A stretch of 64,000 bases of DNA. Origin: Archangium violaceum Cb vi76. GTDB lineage: Bacteria > Myxococcota > Myxococcia > Myxococcales > Myxococcaceae. The translations under genes and the position numbers were made by a program. Below, piece by piece: positions 25,258 to 32,074 of this stretch (the first letter of the stretch is position 1; each line of letters begins with the position of its first letter). The stretch lies in the NCBI RefSeq assembly GCF_000733295.1, contig NZ_JPMI01000275.1:1-64000 (forward strand). Direction: 5' to 3'. Below the pieces are notes generated by a model. It was not told the DNA's origin and searched no databases. It saw nothing but the letters and a program-made list of their open reading frames with translations.

Positions 25258-26232
25258 CTACTCGAGTTCCTCAAAGAGCCGATTCGCGGTTTCGATGATC
25301 GACTGAAGCGAACTGGCGGGTTCGGTGAAGAGAACGTCTGATGGAGAGAAGGCGACGATGGGTTGGAATGCGCCGGTGCGGCGAGAGGCTTTGAAATTCG
25401 TTCGAGTTTGCAGTCCGTCCAACGCGTCCGATGGATCGAGGGTGTCGAAGGGTAGACGCTCCATCTGCTTTCGGTGAATGATCGTGGAGAGTACGGGGGA
25501 AAGCGCCGGGAGACCGTCAGCCGAATACGCGGTAATGAGGACTGCCTTCACCGGCAGGAGCGCATGAACCTCACGCGCCACTCGCAAGACCAATGAGCAC
25601 ACGTAGTCCTGGTAGAGTTCGACGAATTGGATGCGGGGCATGGCCTTCGTCGACAGCTTGCCGGTCGAGGTCAATGTTTGAACCTCAGGAGGTAGAATGG
25701 CCGAACCCTGAGCCGTAATCCTTGCCTCCACCAGATGGGGCGAGTGGATTTCGAAATCCACTGCGATTCCGCCAGGAGGTGCCATGGAGTTATAGGAAAT
25801 CTCCCGTAGGACGCGCCGGTAACTTTTAGAGTCCCCCTGAAGGATCCCTTGCGCCAATGCGAAGGAATCGGCCTGCTCCAGTGCTTCCTCCTGGAATGCT
25901 TGTTGTGCGGAATGGAACCGGTCTGAATCCTCCGCCACGGCAGACACCATGTTCGGCAATTGTGCCGAGGGGACCTCAAAAAGGGTGAGTAGACGGGTTC
26001 GGCGGTCGGCTGAGCGTTCCGCCCAGTGGGTGAGGGTCACCGGCGCAGGAGGCAGGCTGGCCGCGAGCGCTCGCCAATCGATAGGAGCGCTACAGGCCTT
26101 GTGCGCTGACTTCAGTTCCTCGATCCGCGCCTTGCTCTCCTCCGCGGATTCGCGCGCAAGGCGCAGTTGACCCTGTCGCTCTTGTTCCTTTGCCTCTCTC
26201 TTTCGCGTCGACGCGTAGGAATAGCGGCCCAT
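25258..26232 (-). CDS. Uncharacterised partner of the GIY-YIG protein
   Basis: 324 residues from ATG 26232 (or ATG 26235); AGGGG lies a few bases upstream. The longer frame to 26445 crosses the promoter region and was rejected. N-terminal 45 residues are a basic coiled coil (KREAKEQERQGQLRLARESA); the rest is a mixed alpha/beta domain with no motif I recognise. In the middle IAVDFEIHSPHLVEARI and VELYQDYVCSLVLRV look like core strands and helix. First gene of a two-gene operon with the GIY-YIG protein, low-GC codon use like its neighbour. Possibly a phage-defence or mobile-element unit. Confidence 0.7.
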   Translation of the reverse strand: MGRYSYASTRKREAKEQERQGQLRLARESAEESKARIEELKSAHKACSAPIDWRALAASLPPAPVTLTHWAERSADRRTRLLTLFEVPSAQLPNMVSAVAEDSDRFHSAQQAFQEEALEQADSFALAQGILQGDSKSYRRVLREISYNSMAPPGGIAVDFEIHSPHLVEARITAQGSAILPPEVQTLTSTGKLSTKAMPRIQFVELYQDYVCSLVLRVAREVHALLPVKAVLITAYSADGLPALSPVLSTIIHRKQMERLPFDTLDPSDALDGLQTRTNFKASRRTGAFQPIVAFSPSDVLFTEPASSLQSIIETANRLFEELE

Positions 26233-26577
26233 CATTTCCCCTTTCAGTCGCCAATCGGCTGATGCACCCTCGGTCTCCAGGCTACCCGCAGTGTGAGTCC
26301 TGGGAAACTGGCCAAGGACTGGACATAGACTATAGGCGGAATGAGGGCCCTGTTTGAGGCGCGGGCTGTGCGCCGGCCCGAGCGGCCCACCCCACCAGTT
26401 GGCGCGGGAGCGCCACGAAATCGGGGCAGGCTCAGAACCTACCACCTGGGTGGTATGGCCGCCCCAGCCGAGGACGCTTAATCATTGCGAGAGAGATGAG
26501 CGCACGAGGCGCTCGCGAGCCCGGTCCGGTCCTGAGTCGCGAACAGTCGCCTTCGTGCCCTGCGCGAGGAGGAGTGC
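26233..26577. promoter_or_regulatory. Divergent intergenic region between two accessory operons
   Basis: 345 bp separating the minus-strand GIY-YIG operon from the plus-strand QueC operon. Holds a 6-bp-stem hairpin with GGGA loop (26400-26415) and a 16-bp palindrome (26440-26455). A TATAGT reading toward the minus-strand gene lies near 26330. Promoters for both directions must be here; neither is certain. Confidence 0.5.
26440..26455. promoter_or_regulatory. Palindrome, candidate operator
   Basis: TACCACCTGGGTGGTA has two 7-bp inverted arms around a 2-bp centre, 123 bp upstream of the Gly-rich protein start and in the divergent promoter region. Shape and place suit a dimeric repressor; no regulator gene is adjacent. 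Confidence 0.45.
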
Positions 26578-26955
26578 ATGTCAGGGGGAAGTGGTGGAGG
26601 CCCGTCGTGGTCTGAACCAAAGCCGATCACGAAGCCCAAGGAGGGAGACGGAGGAGGTGGTGGAGGCGGCGGAATCCCCGACGCATGCAACATCCAGGAA
26701 ACGACCACCCTCAACTCTGCCAACCGCACGGTCATCTCAGGGCTCCGGGCCGGGGATGTTCTGGAAGTCGTGTTCGAGCTCGGCCCTCCCCGACGGCTGG
26801 TCGCCAGGACGACGGCGGGTGCGGTCGCGGGCGCCATCACGTCACCCTCGTTGCTGCAGTTCATCCAGTGCATCACCCAAGCCAACGTCGGGTATTCGGC
26901 GGAGGTCCTCAGCGTTCGGGGAGCCGTGTGCCAGGTCCGGGTGCAGCCGAAATGA
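26578..26955 (+). CDS. Gly-rich N-terminus small protein, first gene of the QueC locus
   Basis: 125 residues; AGGAGGAG five bases before ATG. The N-terminus MSGGSGGG and an eight-Gly run (residues 25-32) form a flexible tail of about 35 residues, followed by a compact domain starting with CNIQETTTLNS and including ISGLRAGDVLEVVFELGPP, ITSPSLLQFIQCI and a final AEVLSVRGAVCQVRV. I recall small proteins of this layout (Gly-rich start plus this domain) from accessory loci, without assigned function. Its stop overlaps the next start (ATGA), so it is co-translated with the sugar-kinase/NDT fusion. Possible substrate or adaptor of the QueC-like enzyme; hypothesis only. Confidence 0.75.
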   Translation: MSGGSGGGPSWSEPKPITKPKEGDGGGGGGGGIPDACNIQETTTLNSANRTVISGLRAGDVLEVVFELGPPRRLVARTTAGAVAGAITSPSLLQFIQCITQANVGYSAEVLSVRGAVCQVRVQPK

Positions 26956-28142
26956 CAGCCATCACCATTGCAGGAGGTGTCTATCACGAGCGGTGCATCT
27001 GGCCTGACTGGGACCAACTCTACGGGTCGGCGGGGCGTGCCGCCGCGGCGCTCTCCGGCCACGTCGGCTCCATCACCCTGCGCGGCTATGCCCGACCGGA
27101 CGTCGCCACCCGCTTCTCGCAGTACGCCAACCAGTACGGCTTCACCTTCGACCCCGTCCACACCGAGCAGGTGGTCTCGTTCGAGTACATCCACAGCCTG
27201 TCGGTGCCCCTCATCCGGCCAGCTCCGGTGATGATTTCGCCCAATCCTCCCATTCCGGTGTCCGCGCCAGTCGTCTTGCGCTTCGGAATGTTGGAGGGCA
27301 GTGCCCGGGTCGAGGCCGAGCGCTGTGTCTATGACCCACAATCCGCTTTTCGTCCGGAACCGTTCAACGCCAATGGCAGTACCGCGAAGCACCTGGCGAT
27401 TGTCGCGAACCAGGGAGAGACGCTCGCGCTGGGAGGCGGCACCGACCCCATTGCGGCGGCGCGGTCCTTGTTGAAACGCGGTGCCGAGGTCGTGGTGGTC
27501 AAGTCCGGAGCGAAAGGCGCCTATATCGTGGAAGCGAGCGGCGTTTCCCACGTCTCCGCCTACTGGACGGACCGGGTCTGGACGGTTGGCTCTGGGGATG
27601 TCTTCGCGGCCATCTTCGCCGCCTACTGGGGCGCTCACGGAGACACCGCGGTCCATGCCGCCGAGCTCGCCTCCCGCGCCGTCGCCGCATACGTCGAGTC
27701 GATGGCGCTCCCCGTTCCGCTGCCGCCCGTACTGCTCCAGGCTTCCCGTCCCCAGACCGTGGCCGCTGGCGGGAAGGTCTACCTCGCGGCTCCCTTCTTC
27801 ACGCTCGGCCAGCGCTGGTTGGTCGACGAGGCCCGGCGCGGCCTGGGTGAGCTGGGCCTCGACGTCTTCTCCCCCGTTCACGACGTGGGAGCCGGCCCGG
27901 CGGACCAGGTGGCGCCCGCCGACCTCGCCGCGCTCGACGCCTGCGACGCGGTGTTCGCCATCCTCGATGGCACGGACAGCGGCACCCTGTTCGAAGTCGG
28001 CTACGCGCGTGCCCGTGGCAAGCCCGTCTATGCGCTCGCCCAGACTGTCACGGAGGAGGACTTGAAGATGGTGCAGGGCTCCGGCTGCCGCCTCTTCGAT
28101 GACTTCGTGACGGCTCTGCACCACACGGCGTGGCGGACATGA
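26952..28142 (+). CDS. PfkB-type kinase fused to nucleoside 2-deoxyribosyltransferase
   Basis: 396 residues. Residues about 1-255 follow the PfkB (ribokinase) fold and keep the catalytic GSGD motif (about 214-217, VWTVGSGDVFAAIFA) and VVKSGAKGAYIV. Residues about 275-385 are a nucleoside 2-deoxyribosyltransferase domain: KVYLAAPFFT, then DACDAVFAILDG and GTLFEVGYARARGKPVYA with the catalytic Glu near 348. The first enzyme type phosphorylates sugars or nucleosides, the second breaks or swaps N-glycosidic bonds. Overlaps both neighbours by 4 bp (ATGA). Suggests handling of a modified nucleoside; substrate unknown. Confidence 0.85.
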   Translation: MTAITIAGGVYHERCIWPDWDQLYGSAGRAAAALSGHVGSITLRGYARPDVATRFSQYANQYGFTFDPVHTEQVVSFEYIHSLSVPLIRPAPVMISPNPPIPVSAPVVLRFGMLEGSARVEAERCVYDPQSAFRPEPFNANGSTAKHLAIVANQGETLALGGGTDPIAAARSLLKRGAEVVVVKSGAKGAYIVEASGVSHVSAYWTDRVWTVGSGDVFAAIFAAYWGAHGDTAVHAAELASRAVAAYVESMALPVPLPPVLLQASRPQTVAAGGKVYLAAPFFTLGQRWLVDEARRGLGELGLDVFSPVHDVGAGPADQVAPADLAALDACDAVFAILDGTDSGTLFEVGYARARGKPVYALAQTVTEEDLKMVQGSGCRLFDDFVTALHHTAWRT

Positions 28143-28735
28143 AGACGGCGCTGCTTCTCTCCGGTGGAATGGACTCGATCGCCATCGCCTGGTGGCGACG
28201 GCCAGAGCTGGCCATCACCGTGGACTACGGCCAGCGTCCCGCCCTGGCGGAGCTCCGCGCCGCGGCGTCGGCCGCCGAGGCCATGGGAATCGAGCACCTG
28301 ACCGTGAAGGCCGACCTCAGCGCCCTGGGCAGCGGAGACATGGCTGGAGCCGAGCCCCTGTCCCTGGCTCCTGTGACGGAGTGGTGGCCCTTCCGGAATC
28401 AAATGCTCGTCACGCTCGCGGCCATGAAGGCCGTGGCCCATGGCGTCCAGCGTCTGCTCATCGGAACCCTGAAGACCGATGGACTTCATGCGGATGGTCG
28501 GCCGGACTTCGTCACGACCCTGGACGCGTTGCTGCGCCTGCAAGAGGGCGGACTCCGGCTGGAAGCACCGGCAATCTCCCTGACCTCCGCCGAGCTGATC
28601 CGCACCTCGAGCATCCCCATGGAGGTGCTCGCCTGGGCACACTCCTGCCACGTGGGTATCCATGCCTGTGGCCAGTGCCGGGGGTGTCAGAAACACTATC
28701 AGACCCTGGCGGAGCTCGGTGTCGACCCCTATTGA
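28139..28735 (+). CDS. QueC-like 7-cyano-7-deazaguanine synthase family protein
   Basis: 198 residues. The ATP-pyrophosphatase loop SGGMDS is at 8-13 and the zinc site of four Cys (about 169, 176, 179, 182; SCHVGIHACGQCRGC) is complete, so the enzyme looks active. Canonical QueC turns carboxy-deazaguanine into the nitrile preQ0 through an amide. No queD, queE or folE is near, so this is not a queuosine operon. QueC relatives in immune loci include QatC and the accessory enzyme of type IV CBASS. Translationally coupled to the fusion gene upstream (4-bp overlap). Confidence 0.88.
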   Translation: MKTALLLSGGMDSIAIAWWRRPELAITVDYGQRPALAELRAAASAAEAMGIEHLTVKADLSALGSGDMAGAEPLSLAPVTEWWPFRNQMLVTLAAMKAVAHGVQRLLIGTLKTDGLHADGRPDFVTTLDALLRLQEGGLRLEAPAISLTSAELIRTSSIPMEVLAWAHSCHVGIHACGQCRGCQKHYQTLAELGVDPY

Positions 28736-29396
28736 TGAGGAGCCACGACCGAGACGGAACGCCGGAACGCCGGTTCCTCTCGGTTGGCCCGTCCGGTCCC
28801 GTGTCGGCTGTCCACCGGTGGTGCCGCCCATCCCCCAGGCATTCGCCGACGTCCTGGAGGCACGGCGCTCGATTCGAGTCATGCGGCGGGCACCGCTCCG
28901 TGAAATCGTCAACGCGCTCGCGTTCGCGACACGCCCACGCGCCCTGCGTGAGGGGGATGTCCTCATGCGGTCGCGAAGGCCCAGCCCCTCGGCGGGTGCG
29001 CTCCATCCCATCGAGCTCGTCCTCGTGGACTGGCGAGGGAGCCAGCGCGTCATGCGCTACGACTCATTTTCACACCAGCTCGAACTCCTGACCGTCTCCG
29101 ACCCGGAAGCGCTCAGGCGATTCATTCGCGCCTACGGCGACCTGCTTCCCGAAGCCCAGGGGACCGCGCTCGTCCTCATCGGTCATGCGTCACGGGTCGC
29201 GGCGGTGTACGAAACGGCGGCCTCCCTCTTGTGGCGCGACGCGGGAGCCCTGACGCAGACGCTGTTTCTCACCGCGACAGCCTTCCGTCTGGCCTTCTGT
29301 CCGCTCGGTATCCTCGGACATGAGATTGTGCGGGCCCTAGGACTTCCCGTGGATGCTCTCGCGACGGGCGCTGCTTTGATGGGACGTTCCCCTTGA
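28719..29396 (+). CDS. SagB-like nitroreductase-family protein
   Basis: 225 residues from GTG 28719, which has GGAG four bases upstream and overlaps the QueC gene by 17 bp; GTG 28821 is a shorter alternative. FMN-dependent oxidoreductase fold: LEARRSIRVM at the start, then RRPSPSAGALHPIELVLV (SagB-type phosphate loop) and ALTQTLFLTATAFRLAFCPLG. SagB-like enzymes oxidise azolines in peptide modification; others reduce varied substrates. In this setting it may act on the deazaguanine product or a modified protein. Its 3' end overlaps the convergent glycosylase gene by 128 bp. Confidence 0.75.
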   Translation: MSTPIDEEPRPRRNAGTPVPLGWPVRSRVGCPPVVPPIPQAFADVLEARRSIRVMRRAPLREIVNALAFATRPRALREGDVLMRSRRPSPSAGALHPIELVLVDWRGSQRVMRYDSFSHQLELLTVSDPEALRRFIRAYGDLLPEAQGTALVLIGHASRVAAVYETAASLLWRDAGALTQTLFLTATAFRLAFCPLGILGHEIVRALGLPVDALATGAALMGRSP

Positions 29397-30147
29397 GCGT
29401 TCGCGTCGATGTGGACACCAGGACGTTTGCCGGAAGACGACGCATGTAGTCCCACATCAGCCCGTCGAGCATCGCGGCTGGCACCTCGAGCGCGGCGGCG
29501 AACGAGAGGAACGCCGTCTCGAGCTCGCGATAGTGGCGCTGCGGCTCCTGGTCCTGGGCGAAGAGGCCGATATGCCGTCCCGCTCGGAGGATGTGCACGT
29601 CGATGATGGCGACCTCGCTGGAGCCCCTGTAGTTGCGGACGATCCACGATGCGGTCTTCAGCCCGATGCCGGGGAGTTCCGCCAGACGGTCCCTCAGCAC
29701 CGTATCGCTGTCATGCAGCTCCAGCTCCGCGAGCTGGGCGAGACACGCCGACAGGTAGCGCGCCTTCTGCCGGGGGAACCGGTAGCCGTAGGTCCGGCCA
29801 TGGATGACGAAAGGCCTGCTCAGCGCGAGCTCGAGAGCCGCGGCCGTGGGCGTTCCCACCAGGAGCCCCTGGTCCCGCAGCCGCGCGAACGCGGCGAGAC
29901 CGAGCTCGGCCTTCATGCCAAAGCCACCCAGCATGCAGGCCGCCACTTCCTCTGACAGCGTCCGGCCCAGGCGCAAGTCGCGATAGCTGCCGAGCTTCTC
30001 GTGCTGCCAGGCCTGTCCGCGCCAGAACGCGGGTGTCAGGAGCTCGTCGAATGTGCCCCATGGAATTCCTGGTAGCACATCCGAGTCGGGCCGGGGCAGG
30101 GGCAGCTTCTGGACCGCGCCATCCAGGACTGAGTACATGACCTGCAC
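29269..30147 (-). CDS. HhH-GPD (OGG-like) DNA glycosylase
   Basis: 292 residues from GTG 30147 (GGAG five bases upstream; ATG 30138 alternative). The helix-hairpin-helix and catalytic residues are intact: LPGIGLKTASWIV with Lys164 as Schiff-base nucleophile and IIDVHI with Asp183, the pattern of 8-oxoguanine glycosylase/lyases. The domain ends near residue 240; the last 50 residues are low-complexity and come from overlap with the nitroreductase gene on the other strand. OGG-like proteins are accessory members of type IV CBASS. Whether it excises oxidised guanine or a deazaguanine is unknown. Confidence 0.82.
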   Translation of the reverse strand: MQVMYSVLDGAVQKLPLPRPDSDVLPGIPWGTFDELLTPAFWRGQAWQHEKLGSYRDLRLGRTLSEEVAACMLGGFGMKAELGLAAFARLRDQGLLVGTPTAAALELALSRPFVIHGRTYGYRFPRQKARYLSACLAQLAELELHDSDTVLRDRLAELPGIGLKTASWIVRNYRGSSEVAIIDVHILRAGRHIGLFAQDQEPQRHYRELETAFLSFAAALEVPAAMLDGLMWDYMRRLPANVLVSTSTRTLKGNVPSKQRPSREHPREVLGPAQSHVRGYRADRRPDGRLSR

Positions 30148-30299
30148 GGCGTCTCCGAGGTGGGCTCCTCATGACGAAGGAGCGCGACGGCGCGGCAGTG
30201 CACCACAGTCTTCGCGTTCCGCGAAACCTTGTTGCCGCATCACGGTGGATTTTGATCATCGTCCGAGCAGCAAGCGGTGGGGGCTCGCCACTAGATGCT

Positions 30300-31004
30300 T
30301 CAAGCGGCGCCGCGTGCGCGGTAGTCCGCGCCCAGGCGCCGCACCGTGGTCTCCTCCTCGGCCAGGTCCATTCCCCCGTCCGTCGTGAGGGTGGAGACCT
30401 GCGCCAGGACGGCCTTCGAGACCGCCTCGGGCCGTCCGGCGTTGAAGGGGGGCTCCGGCGCGTACTCGAGCACGAGCTGGATGGCCTGGGCGACGATGGG
30501 GCCCGCCAGCTCCGCCGCGAGCGTCAGTCCGAAGTCGATGCCCGCCGTGACGCCTCCGCCCGTCACCAGCCGGCCATCGCGCACCACACGGCCCGCGTCC
30601 GGAATGGCCCCGAAGAGCGACAACTGGTCGCGGAAGCCCCAGTGGCACGCCGCGCGCTTGCCCTCCAGCAGCCCGGCCGCCGCCAGGATCAGCGAGCCCG
30701 TGCACACGGACGTGACGAAGCGGGCCGTGGCCGCCAGGCGCTGGATCGCCGCCATGAAGACCGGATCCTGCATCGGACGCGACGCGGGGCCTCCCGGCAC
30801 ACACAGCACGTCACACCGCTCCAGGTCCTCCAGCCGCGCCAGGGGGTCGAGCCGCAATGCGCCCTCGGTGACGGGCTGCCCTCCCACCGTGGCGAAGATC
30901 TGCTTCACACCGGGGAGCAGCGAGAACACCGCCTGCGGTCCCATGAAGTCGAGGTACGACACGCCCGCGTAGAGCGGAAAGACAATGACGAGTGATGTGG
31001 CCAT
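30300..31004 (-). CDS. DJ-1/PfpI-family protein, isocyanide-hydratase-like
   Basis: 234 residues; GGAG seven bases before ATG 31004. DJ-1/PfpI fold with nucleophile elbow SVCTGSL (Cys101), early LDFMGPQAVFSLL and CHWGFRDQLSLFG, the pattern of InhA-type isocyanide hydratases that convert isonitriles to N-formamides. Substrate is family inference. Divergent (86-bp spacer) from a GlxA-type regulator that probably controls it. The last third is duplicated as a fragment at 18206-18480. Confidence 0.85.
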   Translation of the reverse strand: MATSLVIVFPLYAGVSYLDFMGPQAVFSLLPGVKQIFATVGGQPVTEGALRLDPLARLEDLERCDVLCVPGGPASRPMQDPVFMAAIQRLAATARFVTSVCTGSLILAAAGLLEGKRAACHWGFRDQLSLFGAIPDAGRVVRDGRLVTGGGVTAGIDFGLTLAAELAGPIVAQAIQLVLEYAPEPPFNAGRPEAVSKAVLAQVSTLTTDGGMDLAEEETTVRRLGADYRARGAA

Positions 31005-31090
31005 GGTGTGGCTCCGTGTCTGGGTTTGACGGTGGCACTCTCCGCCTTCAGACTCGTGGCGGAAAGGACGTAGTTCCCTCGTTTTCCGCC

Positions 31091-32074
31091 ATGGTCCGCG
31101 ACATCGGGTTCCTCATCTTCCCCGCGTTCCAACTGCTGGACCTGACCGGTCCCATGTCCGTCTTCGAGGTGCCGTCCATCCACGGACCGGCGCCCTATCG
31201 GATGTGGCTGTTGTCCGAGCACGGCGGCCTCGTCGAGAGCTCCGCGGGCGTCCAGATGCTGGCGCGGCGGATGGACGAGGCGCCGCCGCTGGACACGCTC
31301 GTGGTCGCGGGCGGACCCGGGACCCAGGAGGCCATGGGCTCTCCCGCGCTGCTGGACTTCCTGAGGGCCTCGCGGTGCTCCTGCCGGCGCGTCGCGAGCA
31401 TCTGCACGGGCGCCTTCCTGCTGGCCGCCGCGGGCCTGCTCGATGGCCGGCGCGCGACCACGCACTGGCGCACCGCCGCCGGGCTGCAACGGCGCTTTCC
31501 CCGCGTCCACGTCGACGCCGAGCGCATCTTCATCCAGGACGGCCCCATCTGGACGGCGGCGGGGGTCAGCTCGGGCATCGATCTCTCGCTCGCGCTGCTC
31601 GAGGAGGACCTGGGCTTGGAGGTATCGCGCACCGCGGCGAGGGATCTCGTCGTCTACCATCGCCGGCCCGGGGGCCAGTCCCAGTTCTCCACGCTGCTCG
31701 ACCTGGAGCCGCCCTCGGACCGCATCCGCCTGGCGCTGAGCTTCGCCCGCGAGCACCTGCATGAGCCCTTGAATGTCGAGCGGCTCGCCCGGGTGGCGTG
31801 TCTGAGTCCCCGTCAATTCGGGCGGGCGTTCCTCGCGGAGACGGGACAGACACCGGCCAAGGCGATCGAGCAGCTGCGCGCCGAGGCGGCCCGGGTGCGC
31901 ATCGAGACCAGCGCCGAGCCCATCGAGCAGGTGGCGCGGGCCGTGGGCTTCTCGGACCCCGAGCGCATGCGCCGGGCCTTCTTGCGTGTGTTCGGCCAGC
32001 CTCCCCAGGCGCTCCGGCGCGCGGCGCGCACTCTGGATGGGGCGCCGTCCTCAGGGCCGCAGAACGACAGGTAG
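31091..32074 (+). CDS. GlxA-type transcriptional regulator (DJ-1 domain plus AraC HTH)
   Basis: 327 residues from ATG 31091. Residues 1-190 are a DJ-1/PfpI-like sensor domain (FLIFPAFQLLDLTGP, SICTGAFLLAAAGLL), residues about 215-315 the two helix-turn-helix motifs of AraC regulators (LNVERLARVACLSPRQFGRAF and IEQVARAVGFSDPERMRRAF). Such regulators often control a divergent gene; the DJ-1/PfpI hydratase-like gene is divergent here. The 3' end overlaps the convergent P450 gene by 24 bp. Confidence 0.9.
   Translation: MVRDIGFLIFPAFQLLDLTGPMSVFEVPSIHGPAPYRMWLLSEHGGLVESSAGVQMLARRMDEAPPLDTLVVAGGPGTQEAMGSPALLDFLRASRCSCRRVASICTGAFLLAAAGLLDGRRATTHWRTAAGLQRRFPRVHVDAERIFIQDGPIWTAAGVSSGIDLSLALLEEDLGLEVSRTAARDLVVYHRRPGGQSQFSTLLDLEPPSDRIRLALSFAREHLHEPLNVERLARVACLSPRQFGRAFLAETGQTPAKAIEQLRAEAARVRIETSAEPIEQVARAVGFSDPERMRRAFLRVFGQPPQALRRAARTLDGAPSSGPQNDR

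Noticed and set aside
26411-26437. Sequence CGGGGCAGGCT resembling the outer end of the IS3-type remnant near 17701
   Set aside because: Only 11 bases match and the flanks diverge; without a transposase this is too little to call a second IS end.
28139-28735. Queuosine biosynthesis gene queC
   Set aside because: No queD, queE, folE or queF nearby and the neighbours are unrelated to tRNA modification; called QueC-like instead.
26578-30147. Calling the QueC/OGG locus a type IV CBASS or Qat system
   Set aside because: No CD-NTase, TGT or effector gene, and no QatA ATPase or TatD gene, is present in the window, so neither name fits.
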